Of a stretch of DNA of 64,000 nucleotides, positions 18,170 to 25,817 are shown one piece after another. Each line of letters starts with the position of its first letter. Position 1 is the first letter of the stretch. The stretch is taken from positions 10,776 through 74,775 of the forward strand of contig CBDBQB010000015.1 in NCBI GenBank assembly GCA_965209105.1, given 5' to 3'. This stretch comes from JAAELZ01 sp965209105. GTDB lineage: Bacteria; Pseudomonadota; Gammaproteobacteria; Arenicellales; Poriferihabitantaceae. A program made the position numbers and the translations under genes. The notes under the pieces are model-generated. The model did no database searches and was not told where the DNA came from. It saw only the letters and a list, made by a program, of their open reading frames with translations.

Positions 18170-19342
18170 CTATCGAGGATGCTTATTAAAACTCTGATCT
18201 GGAGTGCCTTTAAAACAACGCGGTATGACCGGCCATTGCTTGGTCAGAAAGTACGCATAAGTGCCGTCTGGATAGTCCGGTGTAAGCGCAAAGCGCCCAT
18301 TACATTCGTCCAATCCACCCTGTCCAGCAAGGTAAGCATAATCTGAAACGAAAGCTCCATCATAAGTGCCACCGGGTTGCGCAGTGCCCGACGGGCGTGA
18401 TCCGGTCTTAAGTTGATAGGCAGACTTTAGTTCGATGATGGCCGCTTGCGAATTCTCAGAATCGGCATAGCCATACATCGCATAGATCGGGAAGCCATCG
18501 GCTGCCCAGCCAATAATGCTAGAATGACTTTGTGGGGTGATGTCTTGGTTCTCGAGCAAGCCAACTGGCGTTCCGTGGTAGTGGTAGGCTCCCGTCGGTT
18601 GCACATGTGCATGATTGGCATCCAAGCCTAATATGACCGCGCCCGATAAGGCAGCATATTGCCACGCTGAGTTGCGTTCGCCGAGATACCATTCGGCGGC
18701 GCCGGGGTCAAATGGGACACCATTGACGCCAATACCAAAATTGTATCCCCAGACTTGTGTGATACCGAGTGGGTTCTCACTGGGCTGAAGCGGAACAGAA
18801 TATTGGTAGTTTTGCGCTGAGATAGTGTTGGGATTCCCGGTATTCGGGAATTCACCCGTCATGTGTAGGGATATTCCATTCGCACTAATATTTCGCTGGG
18901 TACTGTCGGTACTCGAGGAGAAATAGCTGTCGGTGATAGGGGCGGTGTTCGCAGGAATGGTTGTCAGCCCCGCGTTAGTTTGAGTCGTCGTGTGTTTGCG
19001 CGTGCGCCGCGGCATATTGGCGCGTGGAGCTTCACCTGTATATTCGTTTCTTGATACCTCATTGCCGCGGTTGTTTTTTTGTGGTGGTCGTGAACCATTG
19101 TCATTACCACCCGGGCCTCGTCCGCCTTCTGGTGCGCACGCTAGTGCTGTATCTTGTGGAGGGGAAATACAAATACCGTCTACTTGATGGCCGGGGGCTT
19201 GGAAAGTGCAAGCTGCCCCTTCGCGAGAAGTCTTGCAGGCTTCTATAGCTTCAGGGGGAGGTCCTCGTCTGGCTTGTGCGATGACCGCTGATCCTGCAAT
19301 GATTGAAAGGGCAATAATTGTAATCGTCGAAAAATATTTCAT
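18170..19342 (-). CDS. Exported YHYH domain-containing protein
   Basis: A 390-residue exported protein. The ATG at 19342 begins a clear Sec signal peptide ending in VIAQA; the frame is open to 19480 but that extension overlaps the response-regulator remnant and lacks signal-like character. The domain-naming motif YHYHGTPVGLL is present in the second half, with nearby WYLGERNSAWQYAALS and the C-terminal DECNGRFALTPDYPDGTYAYFLT. Several cysteines in the N-terminal third (CKTS, CTFQ, CISP, CAPE) point to disulfides. YHYH proteins are common in marine bacteria and their role is unknown. A Pro/Arg/Asn-rich low-complexity linker lies between the N-terminal segment and the YHYH domain. Confidence 0.85.
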   Translation of the reverse strand: MKYFSTITIIALSIIAGSAVIAQARRGPPPEAIEACKTSREGAACTFQAPGHQVDGICISPPQDTALACAPEGGRGPGGNDNGSRPPQKNNRGNEVSRNEYTGEAPRANMPRRTRKHTTTQTNAGLTTIPANTAPITDSYFSSSTDSTQRNISANGISLHMTGEFPNTGNPNTISAQNYQYSVPLQPSENPLGITQVWGYNFGIGVNGVPFDPGAAEWYLGERNSAWQYAALSGAVILGLDANHAHVQPTGAYHYHGTPVGLLENQDITPQSHSSIIGWAADGFPIYAMYGYADSENSQAAIIELKSAYQLKTGSRPSGTAQPGGTYDGAFVSDYAYLAGQGGLDECNGRFALTPDYPDGTYAYFLTKQWPVIPRCFKGTPDQSFNKHPR

Positions 19343-19464
19343 GGTCTGAATCCTACTTGGCTCAATGTGACGACTATACTGCCTATTTAATATGTAGACA
19401 GTGCGGAGCTGAAGTGAAGATTCAGTGAAGATTCGATTTATTGACGCGACTTTTCCACTCAGTG

Positions 19465-19968
19465 CTAAGTCATCTTCCACTTATACCCCACGCCGTAAAC
19501 CGATTGGATGGTTTCGCCATCTAAACCCGACTGTGTCAGCTTTTTGCGCAAGTTCTTAATATGTGTATCGATTGTTCGATCAGTGATGACGCGATAATCA
19601 TCGTAAATAGCATCAACCAGCTGCTGTCGAGAAAAAACCTTAAAGGGTGGACGGCTTAATACGCTGAGCAGCTTAAATTCCACCGGGGTTAAATCAAGCA
19701 AGCGATCATTCACGCGTGCCTCGAATCTACTTTGATTGATGTTTAGACCGGTTGCAAGATTGTCCTGCTGATCACTCACTGAATCAATAAGGCGAAAAAC
19801 CGAATTTATTCGTGCCACGACTTCGCGAGGCGAAAAAGGTTTGCAAATATAGTCATCTGCACCGATTTCCAATCCTAGGATTCTATCGAGCTCATCGACC
19901 CGCGCAATCACCATAATTATGGGGACGGCACTAAAGCTGCGTATTTCGCGACATAGGCTGATGCCGTC
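19465..19968 (-). pseudogene. Remnant of an OmpR-type response regulator
   Basis: The C-terminal two thirds of an OmpR/PhoB-like regulator remain. They can be read from DGISLCREIRSFSAVPII (about 19968) through the receiver end GADDYICKPFSPREV to a complete winged-helix DNA-binding domain ending VYGVGYKWKM. The start of the receiver, including the phosphoacceptor Asp, is missing. A GTG at 19914 could start a truncated protein with the DNA-binding domain. Upstream of about 19969 the sequence switches to another gene, so this is a deletion scar. No histidine kinase gene lies nearby. Confidence 0.8.
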
Positions 19969-19969
19969 G

Positions 19970-20152
19970 TGTATTGTCGAGCGCAGCCAAAGCTGGGCCG
20001 AAATGCCCGGGAAAATTTGGATTGATGTAGTTGTACGGTGTTTCGGGGATATTTAATAGCCTCGTGACCTCGGTCGGCAATGCGGCCATCGCAGTAATTG
20101 ACCCAAACCCCCCAGTGAGTCCACATACCGCAGCCAGAACCTTCTTTATCAT
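19970..20152 (-). pseudogene. N-terminal remnant of a di-haem cytochrome c peroxidase-like gene
   Basis: From an ATG at 20152 a signal peptide ending ITAMA is followed by TPYNYINPNFPGHFGPALAALDNT. This resembles the mature N-terminus of exported di-haem cytochrome c peroxidase family proteins, in which such a segment precedes the first haem domain. The family resemblance stops exactly where response-regulator sequence begins on the same strand; the frame then runs through unrelated codons to a TAG at 19931. No CxxCH haem motif remains. The assignment is from recall of the family N-terminus and is moderate. Confidence 0.55.
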
Positions 20153-20351
20153 TTGCCAACCCCGCGCTTTTAGATGGCATCATTTTAATGGGCTGGCGTC
20201 CACTAGAATGTGAAGAAACGATGGAGATTTCTCGCCGTATCGAGTCAAGCCAAGGAAAGGCAGCTTGTAAAAAATATTGCCAAGATAATTAGATGAAGTA
20301 TTCCAGCCACTATTTTAAAAGAGGGAGTAGAACTAGAATAAACGTAAGCGC

Positions 20352-21944
20352 CTAAACAACGCCGTCATTGACATTGCCAGGCAAGAGCCGATCAACATCA
20401 TCATAAGACATGACGTTTGGCAGCGCAGTGAATACCTGCTTTAAATAAGCGTAGGGTTCCAAGCCATTGGCCTTTGCCGTTTCAATTAAACTATAAAGGT
20501 TAGCGCTGGCCTTGGCACCTTGTACGCTGCTTGAGAACAACCAGTTTTTTCGTCCAATAGCGAACGGTCTGATGGCATTCTCAACCGCGTTGTTATCTAT
20601 CGGATAACTGCCATCATCAAGATAGCTAACTAGTCTTGCCCACTGATGATCAAGATAATATAGCGCTTTGCCCAGTGCCAGCTTTGGCGCAACTTGTGGC
20701 CGCGTTTCGTTTAGCCATTTTCGCAGCTTGCTAATGATCTCTTTTGAGTCTTGCTGTCTGCGCTGATAGCGCACATCAATTGGCTCACCTTTGATCTGCT
20801 TTTCTATCGCATACAGCTTAGCAATCAACTTGATTGCATAATCTGCCTTGGGGCTTTTCTTGTTTTTACCGCCGGCCTTGCTCGCCTCCACAAACTTACG
20901 CCGCGCATGCGCCCAGCAACCAAGGCGGGTAATACCTTGTTCAGCACATACCGCATCATAACCCGCATAGCCATCCACCATCATGCTGCTATGATAATCC
21001 GCTAATAAGCGTTTCGGTACTTCACTGCTGCGACTTGGGTCGTAATCAAACAAGATAGCTTTGCCACCCGGCGGCCCCGCACTGCGCACCCACATATAAG
21101 ATTTACTTTGTGCGCTCTTGCCTGACTCATTCAATACTTGAATGGGCGTCTCATCCATATGCAGATAAGGTTGTTCTAACAGCGTCTCTTCTAGGCGATT
21201 AATCAATGGTTGTACTAACTGCCCACATTTAATCATCCAGTTGGCTAGACTGGTCCTATCTATCTCAATACCAAAGCGACTTAGAATCACACTTTGCCGA
21301 TACAGCGGCAAGCTATCAGCGTACTTGGCCGTGGCGATATACGCCAACAAGCCCGCACTAGCTTGGCTTTTCTCTATGGCTTGTTTGGGTTTGGATGCTG
21401 TCTTGATTAAGCCCTCGCCTTTAGCCTGACAGCAAGGGCAACCATACTGCTTGCGAATGTGGCGAATTACCTGAATCTTCATCGGTACAATATCTAATTG
21501 CTCCGATACTTTGTCACTGATGAACTTAAGCTCATGGCCGTCATGCGGGCAGATCTTTTCTTCGTCACTTAGATCATGAATTACCTCGATACGGGGTAAA
21601 TCTTCGGGCAAGGGCTTACGACCTCCGCGCTTGCGTTTATGCTCGGGGATAGTAACTGTCTCAGCATCAGCACTAATATCATTTGTTTCTGCGTCGACGT
21701 CAGATTGGGCTTGCTCGGCTTCGTTGAACAATGTCAGTTGCAAAGTGCGCAGTGCTTCGCTGTTCGATGCAAAGCGGGCATTACGTGCCAACACCAAGGC
21801 TTCTTGAAGTTGTTCTATGTATCTGTCTTTCGACTTTAATGCACTGTCCTTGGCCTCTAACTGGGTCTCATAATCCGCTTCCTGCGCCAATAATACCTGC
21901 CGTATTTGATGGTTTTCTTGTTCTAATTCAGCATGACTTTGCAT
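20352..21944 (-). CDS. tnpC: IS66-family transposase TnpC
   Basis: The 530-residue DDE transposase of the IS66 element. In order it has an N-terminal leucine-zipper-like coiled coil (residues about 1-50), an acidic linker, the KRGGRKPLPEDLPR segment, a zinc-binding region with CPHDGHEL and CPCC, and the catalytic core. Catalytic acids can be read in HMDETPIQV, MMVDGYAGYDAV and NAVENAIRPFAIGRKNW. The length is normal, with no internal stop. It ends just inside the left terminal repeat. Confidence 0.95.
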   Translation of the reverse strand: MQSHAELEQENHQIRQVLLAQEADYETQLEAKDSALKSKDRYIEQLQEALVLARNARFASNSEALRTLQLTLFNEAEQAQSDVDAETNDISADAETVTIPEHKRKRGGRKPLPEDLPRIEVIHDLSDEEKICPHDGHELKFISDKVSEQLDIVPMKIQVIRHIRKQYGCPCCQAKGEGLIKTASKPKQAIEKSQASAGLLAYIATAKYADSLPLYRQSVILSRFGIEIDRTSLANWMIKCGQLVQPLINRLEETLLEQPYLHMDETPIQVLNESGKSAQSKSYMWVRSAGPPGGKAILFDYDPSRSSEVPKRLLADYHSSMMVDGYAGYDAVCAEQGITRLGCWAHARRKFVEASKAGGKNKKSPKADYAIKLIAKLYAIEKQIKGEPIDVRYQRRQQDSKEIISKLRKWLNETRPQVAPKLALGKALYYLDHQWARLVSYLDDGSYPIDNNAVENAIRPFAIGRKNWLFSSSVQGAKASANLYSLIETAKANGLEPYAYLKQVFTALPNVMSYDDVDRLLPGNVNDGVV

Positions 21945-21965
21945 GCCCGTATTTTAACAGATTGG

Positions 21966-22313
21966 CTAATTTACTGCCTTATAAACCAAGGCTTTATGCG
22001 GTTCTATCGATAGACCATTGAGCAGACAATTTAGCTGCTGTGCACTGATGGTGATGGTTATATCATCTCCCCGTTGCGGCCATCTGAATTTATCGGCTTC
22101 AAGACGCTTATACCACAAGGCAAAACCCGTCTTATCCCAATACAATATCTTCAACCGGTCTTTGCTTTTATTGCAAAACACAAACAGCCCATCAGCGTAA
22201 GGGCTTAAACTTGTCTCTTGTTCCACTATCACGCTTAGGCCGTTCACCGCCTTGCGAAAATCAACGGGTGCACGATGCAGATACACCGGTGGCAGGTCAG
22301 TCAACCATCTCAC
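21966..22313 (-). CDS. tnpB: IS66 accessory protein TnpB (Orf2)
   Basis: A 115-residue protein of the IS66 Orf2 family, required for transposition with TnpA and TnpC. The family core is visible as VYLHRAPVDFRKAVNGLSVIVEQ and LKILYWDKTGFALWYKRLE. Its start overlaps the tnpA stop by four bases, implying coupled translation. The function of the protein within the transposition complex is not well defined. Confidence 0.95.
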   Translation of the reverse strand: MRWLTDLPPVYLHRAPVDFRKAVNGLSVIVEQETSLSPYADGLFVFCNKSKDRLKILYWDKTGFALWYKRLEADKFRWPQRGDDITITISAQQLNCLLNGLSIEPHKALVYKAVN

Positions 22314-22621
22314 GATAGAACTTGATCTAACATCAGGCTTAACGCCCGAACATCTAGCGCATCGCCTAATTCAATATCAATCACCCGTATGCGCGGCTGC
22401 TTTGCTAGCGCTGTGGCGAACGCTGTATCTGGGCGCGGCACGTGAGTCGCACTTGGCGTAACTCGCACAAAATTGCCACCAATATCTCTCAACTGAGATT
22501 TACGAGTACTAAAGTACTTTGGGTTGATACCATGCTGTCTGCAATAAGCTACTGCGCTCAAACCACTAGATTGCTGGTTTGCAATCAACTCTCGCCACTG
22601 TTCTTTGCTTCGTCTTGTCAT
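22310..22621 (-). CDS. tnpA: IS66 accessory protein TnpA (helix-turn-helix)
   Basis: A 103-residue protein, first gene of the IS66 element. The N-terminus RSKEQWRELIANQQSSGLS with the following AYCRQHGINPKYF forms a helix-turn-helix like that of other IS66 TnpA proteins. The ATG at 22621 lies about 80 bases inside the right terminal repeat, which leaves room for the element's promoter. Confidence 0.9.
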   Translation of the reverse strand: MTRRSKEQWRELIANQQSSGLSAVAYCRQHGINPKYFSTRKSQLRDIGGNFVRVTPSATHVPRPDTAFATALAKQPRIRVIDIELGDALDVRALSLMLDQVLS

Positions 22622-22684
22622 TGCTACTCTTCAATATAAAAACGCGACAATATACTTTTCTAATTCAGCTCGATAGAATGCCGT

Positions 22685-23176
22685 TTACTCGGCGCTTACG
22701 AATAAACTGATCGCGGACTGTAGTTTAATCTTGCCATCTTGAATAACCCGTGCGGTTATTCCGCCATGGCCGCGTACGGCGTTATAACCGCCTACACCCA
22801 ATGTCTCTTCCATAAAAGAGCAGGGGTGGCATAAGCCGGTATATTCTAAAATCGCATCGCCGACCATAAATGTTTTTTCCTTTAGCGCTAATAAATTGAT
22901 CCCACTAACAGCGATGTTTCGCCGTAATAATGCAGGATTACAATCACGCATGCCCATCAGTGAGGCAATGACAGCTAAATGCTCGAACTGGATAAGCGTG
23001 ACTTGGCGCTTCCCACTACTCCCTGCGTAGCGATCGCCTTTTAATCCAAAATCTTTATTCGCCATGACTTCGTTAACAATGAGGAGCTTCTCGCGTCTCG
23101 CAGGGCGTAAACCAATCCACTCTACACAGCCAACTTGTGGCAAGGTATCGAGCAAAATTTGGATGGGTGTTGTCAA
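22685..23176 (-). CDS. MOSC domain-containing protein with stop codon supplied by IS66
   Basis: A 163-residue MOSC protein, related to the C-terminal domain of molybdenum cofactor sulfurases. Visible features are GLKGDRYAGSSGKRQVTLIQFEHL, RRNIAVSGINL and LEYTGLCHPCSFMEETLG, the latter carrying the conserved Cys. It has no FeS or PLP domain. The IS66 element is inserted immediately before the original TAG stop: the last native codons encode AISLF, and the terminal repeat adds Val-Ser-Ala-Glu before a TAA. The native stop is still readable on the other side of the element (TTATTC followed by TAG at 20333-20335). The protein is therefore changed by only four residues and should remain functional. 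It stands alone. Confidence 0.88.
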   Translation of the reverse strand: MTTPIQILLDTLPQVGCVEWIGLRPARREKLLIVNEVMANKDFGLKGDRYAGSSGKRQVTLIQFEHLAVIASLMGMRDCNPALLRRNIAVSGINLLALKEKTFMVGDAILEYTGLCHPCSFMEETLGVGGYNAVRGHGGITARVIQDGKIKLQSAISLFVSAE

Positions 23177-23529
23177 AGCGAAAGTTCTTCGAGACTCTAA
23201 TTAGGCGATTGGCCAAAGCTTTTCGACGTTAAGGGTGGCAAGCGGCGTCATGGTGAATTTGAAAGGCATCGAATTTTCGAATTGTACGGCTGTAGTCCCA
23301 AGCATCGTCATGCATTGTCAGGGAAAGTTGGATCGGATGCAAAGCAATTTAGTGGAAAATCTCCGATCTAAAATATTTTTGCTTAATCATTTTGGCTGGT
23401 CGCTTAACTAAGCTAAATCACAATAAAATTAGAAGCTAAACCTAAAATGAGTCTTAAGAAAGAGTACAATCGGCTCGGCAGGTGACTAAACATTAGACTA
23501 AAAAAATAAATCTAAAACAAAACTACATC
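23177..23529. other. Intergenic stretch of 353 bases without a recognised gene
   Basis: No convincing coding frame or RNA gene. A TACAAT at about 23464-23469 could be the -10 element for the following gene, but no good -35 partner is seen. The MOSC gene and the next gene are divergent here, so both promoters should lie in this stretch. Confidence 0.4.
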
Positions 23530-24201
23530 ATGTCAAAAAAATCTAAAAACAAACTCGATAAATCCTTGGCCAGTCCGCAACAAAAGCCCAGTGAAATAGG
23601 CAAAAAAAATAGAAGTAGACGCGATGCGATACGCGCGATTGTGATGGGTGGGGGAGCGATTGCTAGCGCCAAAACTTTGCCTACCGAATGGGCCAGGCCT
23701 ATTGTCAATACGGTGATATTGCCCAGCCACGCGACGACTTCCGATACGGTTGTGATGTCCAGTGTCTCCGCGGTGACCGGCATAACGGCGAATGATGGGT
23801 CTAGCTCAAACAATTTGTTAAACGTTTTTATGTCTCAAGCAAATGCCTTGTCTCTGCCCGTTGCGACTAAATTGCCAGGTGCTTGTGTCAAGCTTACCGT
23901 TGCCGGTAGTGTTGCAACGGCGGAACTCACCTTAAACGACAGTTCGGTTGATACTAAAGTGGGCTCGGTGAGCGGAACGGTAGTGACCGTAGATGATCTA
24001 CAAGCTGTTTATAGTCTGACTGCAATCCTGGATTCAGCGGCGACTCCTACGAGCGCGATTGGGGAAATAATGGGAGCTGGAGAAAAGGGTAACTTTAAGG
24101 TATCGGTAAGCGGTGGTTCTTGCACGCCCGTTACGCCGGAGACAACCACCACCACGTCTGCAGCACCAACGACGCCAGCGCCAACCACTACGCCAGACTG
24201 A
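23530..24201 (+). CDS. Exported protein of unknown function with Tat-like signal and Thr/Pro tail
   Basis: A 223-residue protein not recognised by function. Residues about 26-55 contain a twin-arginine-like signal, NRSRRDAIRAIVMGGGAIASA, with a short hydrophobic core, followed by a WARPIVNTVILPSHATTS block. I recall similar W-x-x-P-V-V-LPAHA-type blocks after signal sequences in other proteobacterial exported proteins, but cannot verify the family. The middle (about 80-200) is rich in Ser, Thr, Val and Ala and likely beta-structured, with one Cys near 122 and another near 200. The last 20 residues are a Thr/Pro/Ala low-complexity tail. The first 25 residues are highly basic. It stands alone between divergent MOSC and ubiC. 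Confidence 0.65.
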   Translation: MSKKSKNKLDKSLASPQQKPSEIGKKNRSRRDAIRAIVMGGGAIASAKTLPTEWARPIVNTVILPSHATTSDTVVMSSVSAVTGITANDGSSSNNLLNVFMSQANALSLPVATKLPGACVKLTVAGSVATAELTLNDSSVDTKVGSVSGTVVTVDDLQAVYSLTAILDSAATPTSAIGEIMGAGEKGNFKVSVSGGSCTPVTPETTTTTSAAPTTPAPTTTPD

Positions 24202-24391
24202 ACTATTTCGGATGGACCAGGGTATTATTGGAATGGCTCATCCTGCGTATTCGAACCTAGCTAAACGGCGCCCCACTAAGCAATTCTCCACTAAATTTGA
24301 CGATGCGCTCAGGGTACAAGCGCTTCACTTGAAAGGGAGTTGGGTGAGTTTAATGAAGGACTTAGCTTAGGCCACGACATATCAGTAAACA

Positions 24392-24922
24392 GTGAATCAC
24401 ATTAATTGGCTAGGGCTAGAAGAGGCTCAGGCGTTTCTATCAGATCGACGCTTTAGAATTATCTCCGATGTGGGCTCTTTGACTGCGCGGGTGCGAAACA
24501 CCTGCGCAGGCGCGTTTGCGGTTCAATTGATTAATCAGTCAGTAGTGACGCCGCACCCTTCAGAGGCGGAACTGCTGGGTTTGTCGGGCTCAACTTCGGC
24601 GATCGCGCGGCAAGTATTTTTATGTTGTGATGATCAGCCCAAAATTTTCGCGCGAACCATTATTGGCTTATTGGCTAAGAACAAGTTATTAACCGATCGG
24701 GTCTCTGAGCTGGGCGAGCAATCTTTGGGCAGCCTCTTGTTTCGTGATCCCTTGGCAAAAAAGCACCTAATCCATTTCGCGCGCATTGCGCGGACAGATG
24801 TGTTCTTCGATGGTATGCATAGTTTTGAAGGGTCTTCAAGTGATCCAATTTGGGTGCGCCGAACATTGTATGAATATGAGGGCTGTGAACTTATTGTGTA
24901 TGAGGCTTTTTTGACGCTTTAA
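24392..24922 (+). CDS. ubiC: Chorismate--pyruvate lyase
   Basis: UbiC removes pyruvate from chorismate to give 4-hydroxybenzoate, the first committed step of ubiquinone synthesis, in the cytoplasm. The 176-residue product has the family pattern: DVGSLTARVRNTCAGAFAVQLI near residues 26-47, then ARQVFLCCDDQPKIFARTIIG with the chorismate-contacting Arg, and LGSLLFRDPLA. The start is GTG. The usual partner ubiA is not adjacent. Identification is from the overall pattern and is fairly secure. Confidence 0.8.
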   Translation: MNHINWLGLEEAQAFLSDRRFRIISDVGSLTARVRNTCAGAFAVQLINQSVVTPHPSEAELLGLSGSTSAIARQVFLCCDDQPKIFARTIIGLLAKNKLLTDRVSELGEQSLGSLLFRDPLAKKHLIHFARIARTDVFFDGMHSFEGSSSDPIWVRRTLYEYEGCELIVYEAFLTL

Positions 24923-25085
24923 GGTGGTATTGAGCCGCTACTAACTCAGGATGCACCCGCCCGATTAAGAACGCTGCCAACGGCGAGCAAATTGAGCCTC
25001 GTGCGTGGAGTTCATCGCTGTTACACCCACCACAAAAGTGAATCAAAAAGTTTCACTTGAGCCTTGATTTTTATTCAGATTCAGA

Positions 25086-25115
25086 TTGCAACAAGGGGCG
25101 ACTTTGCACTAGAAT
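25086..25115 (+). promoter_or_regulatory. Promoter of the initiator tRNA gene
   Basis: A TTGCAA at 25086-25091 and TAGAAT at 25110-25115 are separated by 18 bases, followed by a GC-rich discriminator (CGCCGCC). This arrangement is typical of stringently controlled stable-RNA promoters. The mature tRNA starts at 25128, leaving a very short leader. Confidence 0.6.
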
Positions 25116-25127
25116 ACGCCGCCTTGA

Positions 25128-25204
25128 TGCGGGGTGGAGCAGTTTGGCAGCTCGTCGGGCTCATAACCCGAAGGTCACAGGTTCAAATCCTGTCCCCGCT
25201 ACCA
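25128..25204 (+). tRNA. Initiator tRNA-Met (CAU)
   Basis: A 77-nt tRNA with encoded CCA. The anticodon stem carries three consecutive G-C pairs (GGG CTCATAA CCC), the hallmark of initiator tRNA. The D arm (GAGC/GCTC) and T arm (ACAGG TTCAAAT CCTGT) fold normally. The acceptor stem pairs positions 2-7 with 66-71 perfectly, but position 1 is T and position 72 is T, giving an unpaired U1-U72 where most bacteria have C1-A72. The mismatch itself is the formylation determinant and is kept. The location just before rimP-nusA-infB matches metY of E. coli. Confidence 0.97.
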
Positions 25205-25254
25205 TTTAAAGCGATGAATACTGGAAATTGTGTTCACCGCAACGCGGCGGATTA

Positions 25255-25278
25255 ATGGGCTATAGGCCCATTTTTTTT
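25255..25278 (+). terminator. Rho-independent terminator after the initiator tRNA
   Basis: A six-base-pair stem ATGGGC/GCCCAT with a five-base loop TATAG (25255-25271) is followed by a run of T to about 25278. It lies between the tRNA and rimP. Partial read-through could feed the operon, as known for metY-nusA in E. coli. Confidence 0.85.
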
Positions 25279-25300
25279 GCTTTGAATTTTGGGTCGATTG

Positions 25301-25768
25301 ATGCAGGCAGAAATAACAAGTTTGCGAGAGATATTGGAGCCTTCGGTGGAAGCGCTCGGCTATGAATTGCTGTTGTTAGAGCAAACGCATAACGAAAAAG
25401 AAGCAGTTTTACGGCTATATATAGATGCGCCGGGTGGTATCTTATTGGAAGATTGCGAACAGGTCAGTCGGCAAGTGAGCCTGATACTCGATTTGGAAGA
25501 TCCAATACGCAGTGCGTATGCTTTGGAGGTCTCTTCGCCGGGTGCGGATCGACCCTTAGTGAAAGCACAACATTTTAATGCAGTGCTAAAGCAAGAAGTT
25601 AGAGTTGTAACGCACGATTATATTTTGGGTCGGCGGCGCTTTAAAGGCCCGTTGCTCGAAGTAGCAGAAGAACAAATAGTGGTCGAGGTGGATGGTGAAG
25701 AATATGACATCCCACTCGCCAACATAGAGTCGGCGCGTTTGGTGCCGAATTTTGATGATAAATTTTAG
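25301..25768 (+). CDS. rimP: Ribosome maturation factor RimP
   Basis: RimP binds the 30S subunit during assembly. At 155 residues from the ATG at 25301 it matches the family; the frame extends to a TTG at 25289, which is less likely. Visible features are VEALGYELLLLE, LRLYIDAPGGILLEDCEQVSRQ and LEVSSPGADRPL, followed by the SH3-like C-terminal domain. It is the first protein gene of the rimP-nusA-infB-rbfA-truB operon. Confidence 0.95.
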   Translation: MQAEITSLREILEPSVEALGYELLLLEQTHNEKEAVLRLYIDAPGGILLEDCEQVSRQVSLILDLEDPIRSAYALEVSSPGADRPLVKAQHFNAVLKQEVRVVTHDYILGRRRFKGPLLEVAEEQIVVEVDGEEYDIPLANIESARLVPNFDDKF

Positions 25769-25817
25769 GGGATGGTATGCATTCCTTGGGTAAAATAACT
25801 TTTGTTAGGACTGAATA

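Larger units (their letters stand above)
20336..22707 (-). mobile_element. IS66-family insertion sequence, apparently complete
   Basis: The element spans 20344-22699 (2356 bp). Its ends are inverted repeats starting GTAAGCGCC, and it is flanked by an exact 8-bp duplication, GAATAAAC, at 20336-20343 and 22700-22707; 8 bp is the usual IS66 target duplication. It encodes tnpA, tnpB and tnpC in the standard order on the minus strand. All three frames are open, so the element may be active. It lies at the last codon of the MOSC gene. Confidence 0.95.

Noticed and set aside
24113..24370. An 85-codon plus-strand frame at the end of the Tat-like exported protein gene
   Set aside because: Its first third is a shifted reading of the Thr/Pro tail, and the rest shows no family resemblance.
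25064..25255. A short reading frame across the initiator tRNA
   Set aside because: It overlaps the tRNA gene completely and has no independent support.
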